From Polynucleobacter sp. UK-FUSCHL-C3 (GTDB lineage Bacteria > Pseudomonadota > Gammaproteobacteria > Burkholderiales > Burkholderiaceae): a stretch of 64,000 nucleotides of DNA. This document shows, piece by piece, positions 57,492 through 64,000 of the stretch. Made by a program: the position numbers and the translations under genes. The DNA lies in assembly GCF_040409815.1 (NCBI RefSeq), contig NZ_CP099959.1, positions 124,001 to 188,000 on the forward strand. Direction: 5' to 3'. Every line of letters begins with the position of its first letter. The stretch's first letter is position 1. The notes under the pieces are model-generated. The model did no database searches. It saw only the letters and a program-made list of their open reading frames with translations, and was not told where the DNA came from.

Positions 57492-58559
57492 ATGAAATTT
57501 ATCGACGAAGCAAAAATTGAGGTCATTGCTGGCAATGGTGGAGCCGGTAGTGCGTCGATGCGTCGCGAGAAGTTTATTGAATTCGGTGGCCCAGATGGCG
57601 GCGATGGAGGCCGTGGCGGCAGTGTTTATGCGATTGCCGATCGTAATATCAATACCCTAATCGACTATCGTTATTCAAAAACACATTTGGCAAAGAATGG
57701 TGAGCCTGGTCGAGGCGCAGATTGTTATGGTCGGGCTGGCGATGATATTGAGTTGCGGATGCCAGTAGGAACAATCATCACAGATTTTGAAACAGGCGAT
57801 CTCATTGCCGACCTAACAAAGCATGGTGAACGTCTATGTCTTGCTGAGGGCGGTGTGGGCGGGTGGGGCAATATTCATTTCAAGAGCAGTACCAATCGCG
57901 CGCCCCGCCAGAAAACAAATGGCAAGCCAGGCGTGCGCCGTAAGCTAAAACTTGAACTAAAAGTATTAGCTGATGTCGGCTTATTGGGCATGCCCAATGC
58001 CGGTAAATCAACCTTAATTACAGCAGTATCAAACGCTCGCCCCAAGATTGCAGATTATCCATTTACAACGCTACATCCCAATTTAGGCGTAGTGAGAGTG
58101 GGTAGCGAACGCAGCTTTGTGATTGCAGATATTCCAGGCCTCATTGAAGGGGCTGCGGAAGGAGCCGGACTCGGACATCGTTTTCTACGCCATCTTCAGC
58201 GTACTGGGGTGTTATTGCATCTAGTCGATATTGCACCCTTTGATGAGAATGTGGATATCGTTGCCGATGCTAAAGCTATTGTGAATGAATTACGCAAGTA
58301 TGACGAGGCGCTTTATCAAAAGCCCCGCTGGTTGGTACTCAATAAGGTCGATATGCTTCAGCCTGAGGAGCGACAAAAAGTGATCAAGGATTTTCTGAAG
58401 CGTTTTAAATGGGATGGTCCTGTTTTTGAGGTATCGGCCCTAAATGGTGAGGGATGTGACCGACTTTGCTATGCCATTCAGGATTATTTAGACGGTCTTC
58501 GTAAAGAGCGTGATTTAGAGGAGGAGCGGGCCGAAGACCCCCGTTTCTTGGATGAATAG
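57492..58559 (+). CDS. obgE: Obg-family GTPase
   Basis: ObgE (CgtA) is a ribosome-associated GTPase involved in 50S maturation and stress control. The 355 residues have the glycine-rich Obg domain ([19 protein letters not shown], then [12 protein letters not shown]), the G1 loop GMPNAGKST (166-174), G2 [12 protein letters not shown]3 [12 protein letters not shown] and G4 NKVDM. The C-terminal tail is short and acidic. The start matches the family, so the closeness of the upstream terminator is real and not an annotation error. Confidence 0.96.
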   Translation: MKFIDEAKIEVIAGNGGAGSASMRREKFIEFGGPDGGDGGRGGSVYAIADRNINTLIDYRYSKTHLAKNGEPGRGADCYGRAGDDIELRMPVGTIITDFETGDLIADLTKHGERLCLAEGGVGGWGNIHFKSSTNRAPRQKTNGKPGVRRKLKLELKVLADVGLLGMPNAGKSTLITAVSNARPKIADYPFTTLHPNLGVVRVGSERSFVIADIPGLIEGAAEGAGLGHRFLRHLQRTGVLLHLVDIAPFDENVDIVADAKAIVNELRKYDEALYQKPRWLVLNKVDMLQPEERQKVIKDFLKRFKWDGPVFEVSALNGEGCDRLCYAIQDYLDGLRKERDLEEERAEDPRFLDE

Positions 58560-58585
58560 TGCGACCTTAGAAAAGATGAATTGGT

Positions 58586-59371
58586 ATGAGTAAAAGTATT
58601 GCAGGTACAAAACGAATCGTGGTCAAAGTAGGCTCCACTCTGGTTACAAATAATGGAGCCGGCCTTGATCGCCAAGCCATTGCAATGTGGGCCGAGCAGG
58701 TGAGTGCTTTATTAAAACAAGGCTGTCAAGTTTTAATGGTGAGCTCAGGAGCTATTGCTGAAGGGATGCAACGCTTGGAGTGGACCAGCCGCCCTCAAGA
58801 GATTCATCAATTGCAAGCTGCTGCTGCAGTTGGGCAAATGGGACTGGTGCAAGTTTATGAATCGTGTTTTACAAAATTTGGCGTGCATACAGCTCAAGTT
58901 TTATTAACGAATGCCGACCTTGCCAATGCAGAGCGCAATGCGAATGCCAAAGCAACTTTACAAACGCTATTAGGTTTAGGGGTGGTGCCGATCATTAACG
59001 AGAACGACACCGTTGTTACCGATGAAATTAAGTTTGGAGATAACGATAGTTTGGCGGCTCTCGTTGTGAACTTAATTTCTGCTGATGCGCTTGTTATATT
59101 GACTGATCAAGGCGGGCTCTACAGCGCCGATCCTAGAAAAGATCACTCAGCCACTCTTATTGATCATGCCCGTGCAGGCGATCCTCGGTTAGAGGAAATG
59201 GCTGGTGGAGCCGGGAGCAGTTTAGGTAAAGGCGGCATGTTAACTAAGGTGCTGGCAGCTAAAACGGCAGTACAAACGGGAGCGAGTACTGTCATCGCAT
59301 CAGGCAAAGAGCCCAATGTGTTAGTTCGTCTTTATCAAGGCGAATCGATTGGTACCTTCCTAAGCAAATAA
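58586..59371 (+). CDS. proB: Glutamate 5-kinase without PUA domain
   Basis: ProB phosphorylates glutamate, the first step of proline synthesis. The 261 residues form the amino acid kinase domain: [72 protein letters not shown] and GKGGMLTKV. Most proteobacterial ProB proteins are about 370 residues with a C-terminal PUA domain; here the protein stops at IGTFLSK and the next gene begins at the following base on the other strand, so no PUA remnant exists. Short ProB forms are known and can be active. Confidence 0.93.
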   Translation: MSKSIAGTKRIVVKVGSTLVTNNGAGLDRQAIAMWAEQVSALLKQGCQVLMVSSGAIAEGMQRLEWTSRPQEIHQLQAAAAVGQMGLVQVYESCFTKFGVHTAQVLLTNADLANAERNANAKATLQTLLGLGVVPIINENDTVVTDEIKFGDNDSLAALVVNLISADALVILTDQGGLYSADPRKDHSATLIDHARAGDPRLEEMAGGAGSSLGKGGMLTKVLAAKTAVQTGASTVIASGKEPNVLVRLYQGESIGTFLSK

Positions 59372-59902
59372 TTATTTGGGTATGGCTATTAAGCCAGTAA
59401 AGTTATTTGGATCTAATGACTGCATTACTTTGGAGAAACTCTTCACTTGGCTGGCTAAATCACATAGTGCACCTTGCGCAAGTGCTGCTTGATAGCGATT
59501 AGGTACGCTATCCTTAATTGGTAACCATTGACCCAATGGATTGGTGCGCCATTGTTGGTTGGTCTCTAATGTACCGTAAAGACGCCATTGAAAAGTTTCA
59601 CACCGAATTCCTTCGAAGTAGGCATTTTGTCCACCACTGGGGTTGGTAATCACAACGATATAGCGTGTAACACCATCATTCCCAATCTTGATGGATTCGG
59701 TATCGATGGCGAATTTAAAGACAGTGGTTTGAGATACCGAGAACGGTACTAAATATTTTTTATTGGGTGGATTAAGTGGCAAGGGGGTCGAACCCTCCTT
59801 AAACACCGTAGGCGCATAGGGGTCTGTACCATCAATCAGTGGATCAGAGAAGCATCCAGCAAGGGTAAGTATCAGAGCCAGGGTAGAGAGTGTGCGTTTC
59901 AT
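59372..59902 (-). CDS. CNP1-like family lipoprotein
   Basis: This 176-residue protein is probably an outer-membrane or periplasmic lipoprotein. The signal is [17 protein letters not shown], with a lipobox LAGC and lipidation at Cys17. The rest matches the CNP1-like family often encoded beside rppH and proB in betaproteobacteria: [21 protein letters not shown], the [21 protein letters not shown] core and [14 protein letters not shown]. The function is unknown. I choose the ATG at 59902, which overlaps the rppH stop as ATGA, over a longer frame. Confidence 0.85.
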   Translation of the reverse strand: MKRTLSTLALILTLAGCFSDPLIDGTDPYAPTVFKEGSTPLPLNPPNKKYLVPFSVSQTTVFKFAIDTESIKIGNDGVTRYIVVITNPSGGQNAYFEGIRCETFQWRLYGTLETNQQWRTNPLGQWLPIKDSVPNRYQAALAQGALCDLASQVKSFSKVMQSLDPNNFTGLIAIPK

Positions 59903-60444
59903 GATGGGTGTGAGGATTCGAATGGTGTTCCCCAAACAAGCTGATGCATTGCAGTGCTAGTGGCAATAAAGCGTGCAAGTTCGGAGAGTGCCAATTGATA
60001 AACCTCGCGCTTGAAATCAATCACGGTCTCAAGCTCAATCCAATAGGGATGCCAGCGCCACGCATCAAATTCTGGATGGGCGGTTGCTTTGAGTTGGATT
60101 TCATGATCTTGTCCAAGCATTCGCAGTAGATACCAAATTTGCTTTTGACCTTTATAACTAACGCGCTGATTACGGTTGATGACTTGCCGACGCAAGAACT
60201 CCTCGGGAACGTCGTAACGAATCCAGTCGCGGGTTCTACCGAGAATCTCAACATGATGCGGAAATAAGCCAACCTCCTCATGCAACTCGCGATACATCGC
60301 CTGTTCTGGACTTTCACCATGCTGTATTCCTCCTTGCGGAAATTGCCATGAGTGTTGTCCTATGCGCTTGCCCCAAAATACTTCGTTACGAGCATTGAGG
60401 AGGACAATCCCGACATTAGGTCTGTAGCCTTCGCGGTCGAGCAT
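59899..60444 (-). CDS. rppH: RNA pyrophosphohydrolase
   Basis: RppH removes pyrophosphate from 5'-triphosphate RNA and so starts mRNA decay by RNase E. The 181 residues begin [18 protein letters not shown] and have the Nudix box at about 38-60 (GGIQHGES to [10 protein letters not shown]), then [10 protein letters not shown] and [10 protein letters not shown], typical of RppH and not of MutT. It is divergent from proS across 62 bases. Confidence 0.95.
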   Translation of the reverse strand: MLDREGYRPNVGIVLLNARNEVFWGKRIGQHSWQFPQGGIQHGESPEQAMYRELHEEVGLFPHHVEILGRTRDWIRYDVPEEFLRRQVINRNQRVSYKGQKQIWYLLRMLGQDHEIQLKATAHPEFDAWRWHPYWIELETVIDFKREVYQLALSELARFIATSTAMHQLVWGTPFESSHPS

Positions 60445-60506
60445 AATCGTACCTTTGGTCCCCTATTTTTTAATCCTTTAAAATCAACGTTTTATTATAG
60501 CCACTC

Positions 60507-62249
60507 ATGAAAGCATCACAAACCTTTCTAGCAACCCTTAAAGAAGCCCCAGCCGATGCTGAGGTAGTGTCCCACCAGCTTATGGTGCGGGCTGGCTTGA
60601 TCCGTAAATTAAGTGCCGGTATTTATAACTATCTCCCTCTCGGTCTGAAGGTAATCCGTAAGGTCGAAAATATTATTCGCGAAGAAATGAATCGTGCGGG
60701 TGCTATTGAGCTCTTAATGCCTATCGTGCAACCTGCAGAGTTGTGGCAAGAGACTGGACGTTGGGAAAAAATGGGCCCTGAGTTGCTGCGGATTAAAGAC
60801 CGTCACGAGCGTGATTTTTTGATCCAGCCCACCTCAGAAGAGGTTATCACTGATTTAGCTCGCACTGAAATTAAGAGCTATAAACAGCTACCCATTAACT
60901 TTTATCAGATCCAAACCAAGTTTAGGGATGAGCGCCGCCCGCGTTTTGGAATCATGCGCGGTCGAGAGTTCAGCATGAAAGATGCGTATTCGTTTGATCG
61001 CGACCATGATGGTTTGAAGCGTTCTTATGCCCTGATGTTTGACGCTTATGTCCGGATCTTTAAGCGTATGGGCTTAACATTTCGAGCTGTCACTGCTGAC
61101 AATGGGGCGATTGGTGGTTCTGGTAGCCAAGAGTTTCATGTGATTGCAGACACTGGCGAGGATGCCATTGTGTATTGCCCTAACTCAGATTACGCCGCTA
61201 ATCTTGAAGCTGCAGAATCTTTATCTTTAGTTACAAAACGTGATGCACCTAAAGAAGTAATGAAAAAGGTTTCGACGCCAGAACAAAAGCGCTGTGAGGA
61301 TGTTGCTAGGTTTTTAAAGATATCCTTAACCCAGACTATTAAATCCTTGGTGCTAGCTGTAGATCAAGAGCATGGGCCAGCAACGTTCTTTATGCTTTTA
61401 TTGCGGGGCGATCATGAGCTTAATGAGATCAAAGCCAGCAAGGTGCCGGGCTTGACAGCATTTCGCTTTGCCAGCGATGAGGAAGTAAAGACTGCTTGTC
61501 ATTCACCTGTAGGTTATTTGGGCCCCGTTGGTTTGAGCTCTAATGTGCAGATTGTTGCTGATCGCACAGTTGCTAATATGAGCGACTTTGTTTGTGGTGC
61601 CAATGAAGCAGGCTATCACTTGACCGGCGTGAACTGGGGCCGTGATTTACCGGAACCCATTATTGCTGACATACGGAATGCAGTAGCCGGCGATCCATCC
61701 CCTGATGGTAAGGGGGTTGTGGATATTTGTCGTGGAATTGAAGTAGGCCATGTATTTCAGTTGGGAACACGATATTCAGAAGCAATGAAGTGTACTTACC
61801 TTGATGAGAATGGTAAGTCGCAGCCGATGGTGATGGGCTGTTATGGCATTGGTGTTACGCGTTTACTGGGTGCTGCGATTGAACAAGGTCATGATGAAAA
61901 AGGGATTTTGTGGCCGATTTCGATGGCTCCCTTTGAGCTTGTTATCTGTCCGGTTGGCTATGACAAGTCAGAATTAGTAAGACAAACTGCAGATGATCTG
62001 CATCAGCAATTACAAAACGCGGGCGTAGATGTGGTTTTAGATGATCGTGGTGAGCGTCCTGGAGCAATGTTTGCTGATTGGGAATTAATCGGCGCTACTT
62101 ACCGTGTGGTCATTGGCGAACGCAGTTTAAAAGAAGGTAATGTCGAGTTTCAGGGGCGTCGTGAAAGTACTGCTCAGTTAGTGCCCGTGAATGAAATCAC
62201 AGAGAAGGCTGCTGCGATCATTCGGTCTGCAAAGGACAATCTTCTCTAG
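60507..62249 (+). CDS. proS: Prolyl-tRNA synthetase
   Basis: ProS charges tRNA-Pro. The 580 residues follow the bacterial-type layout: class II motif 1 near [16 protein letters not shown], motif 2 [25 protein letters not shown], the inserted editing domain (about 225-400, with [12 protein letters not shown]), motif 3 [18 protein letters not shown] and the C-terminal anticodon-binding domain with [18 protein letters not shown]. The editing domain seems complete, so mischarged Ala-tRNA-Pro can probably be cleared. Its stop is two bases from the end of convergent ffh. Confidence 0.97.
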   Translation: MKASQTFLATLKEAPADAEVVSHQLMVRAGLIRKLSAGIYNYLPLGLKVIRKVENIIREEMNRAGAIELLMPIVQPAELWQETGRWEKMGPELLRIKDRHERDFLIQPTSEEVITDLARTEIKSYKQLPINFYQIQTKFRDERRPRFGIMRGREFSMKDAYSFDRDHDGLKRSYALMFDAYVRIFKRMGLTFRAVTADNGAIGGSGSQEFHVIADTGEDAIVYCPNSDYAANLEAAESLSLVTKRDAPKEVMKKVSTPEQKRCEDVARFLKISLTQTIKSLVLAVDQEHGPATFFMLLLRGDHELNEIKASKVPGLTAFRFASDEEVKTACHSPVGYLGPVGLSSNVQIVADRTVANMSDFVCGANEAGYHLTGVNWGRDLPEPIIADIRNAVAGDPSPDGKGVVDICRGIEVGHVFQLGTRYSEAMKCTYLDENGKSQPMVMGCYGIGVTRLLGAAIEQGHDEKGILWPISMAPFELVICPVGYDKSELVRQTADDLHQQLQNAGVDVVLDDRGERPGAMFADWELIGATYRVVIGERSLKEGNVEFQGRRESTAQLVPVNEITEKAAAIIRSAKDNLL

Positions 62250-62251
62250 AG

Positions 62252-63634
62252 TTACTTTTTAAAAAGTCCGCCAAGCCCTTTGGCAGCCCCACGAGCAGCA
62301 AGAGAACCCATCATCTTCGCCATCTTGCCGCTCTTCATTTGTTTCATCATGGCTTGCGTTTGTTCAAATTGAGTAAGTAAGCGATTGACCTCTTGAACTT
62401 GGACTCCCGCACCTGCAGCGATACGTTGCTTACGCTTTGCCTTTAATAACTCTGGCTTGGCGCGCTCTAAGGGGGTCATACTGTCGATAATGCCTTGCAT
62501 GCGCTTCATTTGTTTATCGGCCATCCCCAAATTGGCTTTACTCGCTTGTTGAGCTATTTGACTGGGTAGCTTATCAAGTAAATTCGCCATGCCACCCATG
62601 TTTTGCATTTGCATGATCTGTTCACGGAAGTCACCAAGATCAAAACCACCCTTTTGAATTTTGCTGGCAAGCTTTTGGGCTTGCTCCACATTAACATTTT
62701 GTTGGGCCTGTTCAACTAGAGCCAGAATATCGCCCATGCCCAAAATACGGCTAGTCATTCTCTCCGCATCAAAGGCTTCGAGCCCATCCATTTTTTCAGA
62801 AACACCAATGAACTTAATCGGTACGCCAGTGATGTGACGCACCGAGAGCGCTGCGCCACCTCGGGAGTCGCCATCTAATTTGGTCAGAATGACCCCTGTG
62901 AGTGCCAATGCTTCATGGAAAGCTTTAGCCGTATTCACGGCGTCTTGACCAAGCATTGCATCGACTACAAAGAGAGTTTCAATCGGGTTTAGATTGGTAT
63001 GCAAGGATTTAATTTCTTGCATCATTTGTGCATCAATACCTAGACGACCGGCAGTATCCACAATCAAGACATCGTGGTAATGGCGTTTTGCCCAGTCAAG
63101 CGCCGCATAAGCAATATCAATGGGTTTTTGTTCGACTGTGCTTGGAAAAAAATCAACTCCAACTTGTGCGCTAACCGTCTTAAGCTGTTCAATCGCGGCA
63201 GGACGATAGATATCGCAAGAGACCGTTAATACTTTTTTCTTATGCTTCTCTTGTAAAAACTTGGCAAGCTTGGCAACAGAGGTAGTTTTACCGGCACCCT
63301 GAAGGCCTGCCATCAAAATCACAGCTGGGGGTTGGGTGGCTAAATTTAACTTACCACTCTGCCCCTCATCGCCTCCCACCATAAGAGACAGCTCACGCTG
63401 TACGACCCCAACTAATGCTTGACCCGGGGTGAGGCTTCCAACCACATCCTCACCAAGGGCCTTGAACTTGATTTGCTCCATCAGGCTCTTCACGACAGGG
63501 AGAGCAACGTCAGCTTCAAGAAGGGCTAGACGGATCTCGCGTAACATCTCTGCGGTGTTGCTTTCTGTGAGGCGTGCTTGACCCCGCATGGTTTTAACCA
63601 CACGACTTAAGCGGTCGGTCAGGTTCTCTAGCAT
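62252..63634 (-). CDS. ffh: Signal recognition particle protein Ffh
   Basis: Ffh binds signal sequences of nascent inner-membrane proteins together with 4.5S RNA. The 460 residues have the N domain (ENLTDRLSRVVKTMRGQARLTE), the GTPase G domain with GLQGAGKT (110-117), DTAGRLGID and TKLDGDSRGGAALS, and a methionine-rich M domain (about 310-450; MQMQNMGGMANLL, KRMQGIIDSMTPLER). It is divergent from a CcsA-type gene 20 bases away, a common neighbour in betaproteobacteria. Confidence 0.97.
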   Translation of the reverse strand: MLENLTDRLSRVVKTMRGQARLTESNTAEMLREIRLALLEADVALPVVKSLMEQIKFKALGEDVVGSLTPGQALVGVVQRELSLMVGGDEGQSGKLNLATQPPAVILMAGLQGAGKTTSVAKLAKFLQEKHKKKVLTVSCDIYRPAAIEQLKTVSAQVGVDFFPSTVEQKPIDIAYAALDWAKRHYHDVLIVDTAGRLGIDAQMMQEIKSLHTNLNPIETLFVVDAMLGQDAVNTAKAFHEALALTGVILTKLDGDSRGGAALSVRHITGVPIKFIGVSEKMDGLEAFDAERMTSRILGMGDILALVEQAQQNVNVEQAQKLASKIQKGGFDLGDFREQIMQMQNMGGMANLLDKLPSQIAQQASKANLGMADKQMKRMQGIIDSMTPLERAKPELLKAKRKQRIAAGAGVQVQEVNRLLTQFEQTQAMMKQMKSGKMAKMMGSLAARGAAKGLGGLFKK

Positions 63635-63654
63635 TTATCGATTAGACTTTCGTA

Positions 63655-64000
63655 ATGACTATTTTAGGTTACTCAGGATTTGGCTGGTTGCCATCCATTC
63701 TTTATCTCTTATTGATCGTCGTTTTGGGCTATCGTGACCAAAAACGACCCGAGACCCCATTTTTTATCGGTTTAGTGCAAATCTTGATATTGATCGTCTT
63801 AATCATTCACGGAACCTTATTGCATGATTCCATCTTTAACGGTGATACCTTTGTATTCGGCTTTGCTCAAGACCTTTCTTTAATGGCCTGGGTAGGACTC
63901 AGTTTTTATTGGATTCAAAGCTTCTTTTTGCCCATCTCTAGTCTGCGCTTGATGGCGATTAGTATGGCGATGTTTTGTGCTGTCTTACCTGACTTATTCC
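63655..64000 (+). CDS. CcsA/YpjD-type cytochrome c assembly family protein, N-terminal part
   Basis: The frame runs open from the ATG at 63655 to the window edge (115 codons). It encodes a polytopic membrane protein with at least four hydrophobic stretches (LPSILYLLLIVVLGY, FFIGLVQILILIVLII, MAWVGLSFYWIQSFF and MAISMAMFCAVLP). The helix layout and the HGTLLHDSIF string resemble the YpjD/CcsA (cytochrome C assembly) family proteins found next to ffh in related genomes. The heme-handling WWD segment would lie beyond the window, so haem export cannot be judged. Confidence 0.78.
   Translation, partial: MTILGYSGFGWLPSILYLLLIVVLGYRDQKRPETPFFIGLVQILILIVLIIHGTLLHDSIFNGDTFVFGFAQDLSLMAWVGLSFYWIQSFFLPISSLRLMAISMAMFCAVLPDLF

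Noticed and set aside
62254..62267. ACTTTTTAAAAAGT palindrome at the proS/ffh junction as a terminator
   Set aside because: It consists of the last ffh codons (Leu-Phe-Lys-Lys) and has no GC-rich stem.
1..64000. CRISPR array, prophage, insertion sequence or rRNA operon
   Set aside because: No regularly spaced repeats, transposase, integrase, phage structural gene or rRNA-like sequence was seen.

Overview
The window looks like one chromosomal stretch of a free-living betaproteobacterium of the Burkholderiaceae, most like Polynucleobacter. The grounds are protein resemblance (recalled, not searched), moderate GC, dense coding with frequent ATGA stop/start overlaps, and beta-type gene neighbourhoods: trpEGDC with rpe and apaG, bioAFD opposite bioB, a mraZ-to-ftsZ cluster without murB followed by a peroxiredoxin, lpxC and secA, pilBCD-coaE-zapD, and rplU-rpmA-obgE-proB with CNP1-like/rppH. 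I see no insertion sequence, prophage, CRISPR array or rRNA. The one RNA gene found is tRNA-Pro(CGG).

Layout. 1-5040: the end of ychF, then a leftward rpe-trpE-trpG-trpD-trpC block for tryptophan synthesis. 5116-10098: apaG, a four-gene glutamate/aspartate-type ABC importer, a possible 38-residue membrane protein and the lytic transglycosylase mltA. 10101-13859: enoyl-CoA hydratase, M20 amidohydrolase and acyl-CoA ligase. 13856-18947: biotin genes bioD-F-A facing away from bioB, with coq7 coupled to bioB. 19127-36680: a rightward division and cell-wall cluster, mraZ-rsmH-ftsL-ftsI-murE-murF-mraY-murD-ftsW-murG-murC-ddl-ftsQ-ftsA-ftsZ, with a readable promoter and three MraZ repeats. 36793-44111: peroxiredoxin, lpxC, dciA, secA, argJ, a DUF815 ATPase and a MutT-type hydrolase. 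44122-49464: leftward zapD, coaE, a reduced type IV pilus assembly set pilD-pilC-pilB and a CorC-like CBS protein. 49552-55605: more accessory content, namely ogt, a squalene-synthase-like gene, a sodium/solute symporter, a ketopantoate-reductase-like enzyme, a fumarylacetoacetase-family enzyme and a GrdB-like protein, ending at tRNA-Pro. 55695-64000: ispB, rplU, rpmA, obgE, proB, a CNP1-like lipoprotein, rppH, proS, ffh and the start of a CcsA-type membrane protein.

How the genes fit together. The 19-37 kb cluster gives every cytoplasmic step from UDP-MurNAc to lipid II (murC, D, E, F, mraY, murG, ddl) plus the divisome core; zapD at 44 kb adds an FtsZ bundling factor. The DNPR motif in MurE points to meso-diaminopimelate peptidoglycan. 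The 51-55.6 kb genes read as a small uptake-and-catabolism set for an unidentified organic acid.

There is no obvious large novel system. The points most worth checking are small: an 86-base nested inverted repeat just before the peroxiredoxin gene; a canonical intrinsic terminator lying inside the gltJ coding sequence; a terminator whose 3' arm holds the likely ribosome binding site of obgE; a 38-residue membrane ORF sharing a CATG start with mltA; a TGAT-N4-ATCA palindrome before mraZ; and shortened PilB, PilD and ProB proteins.
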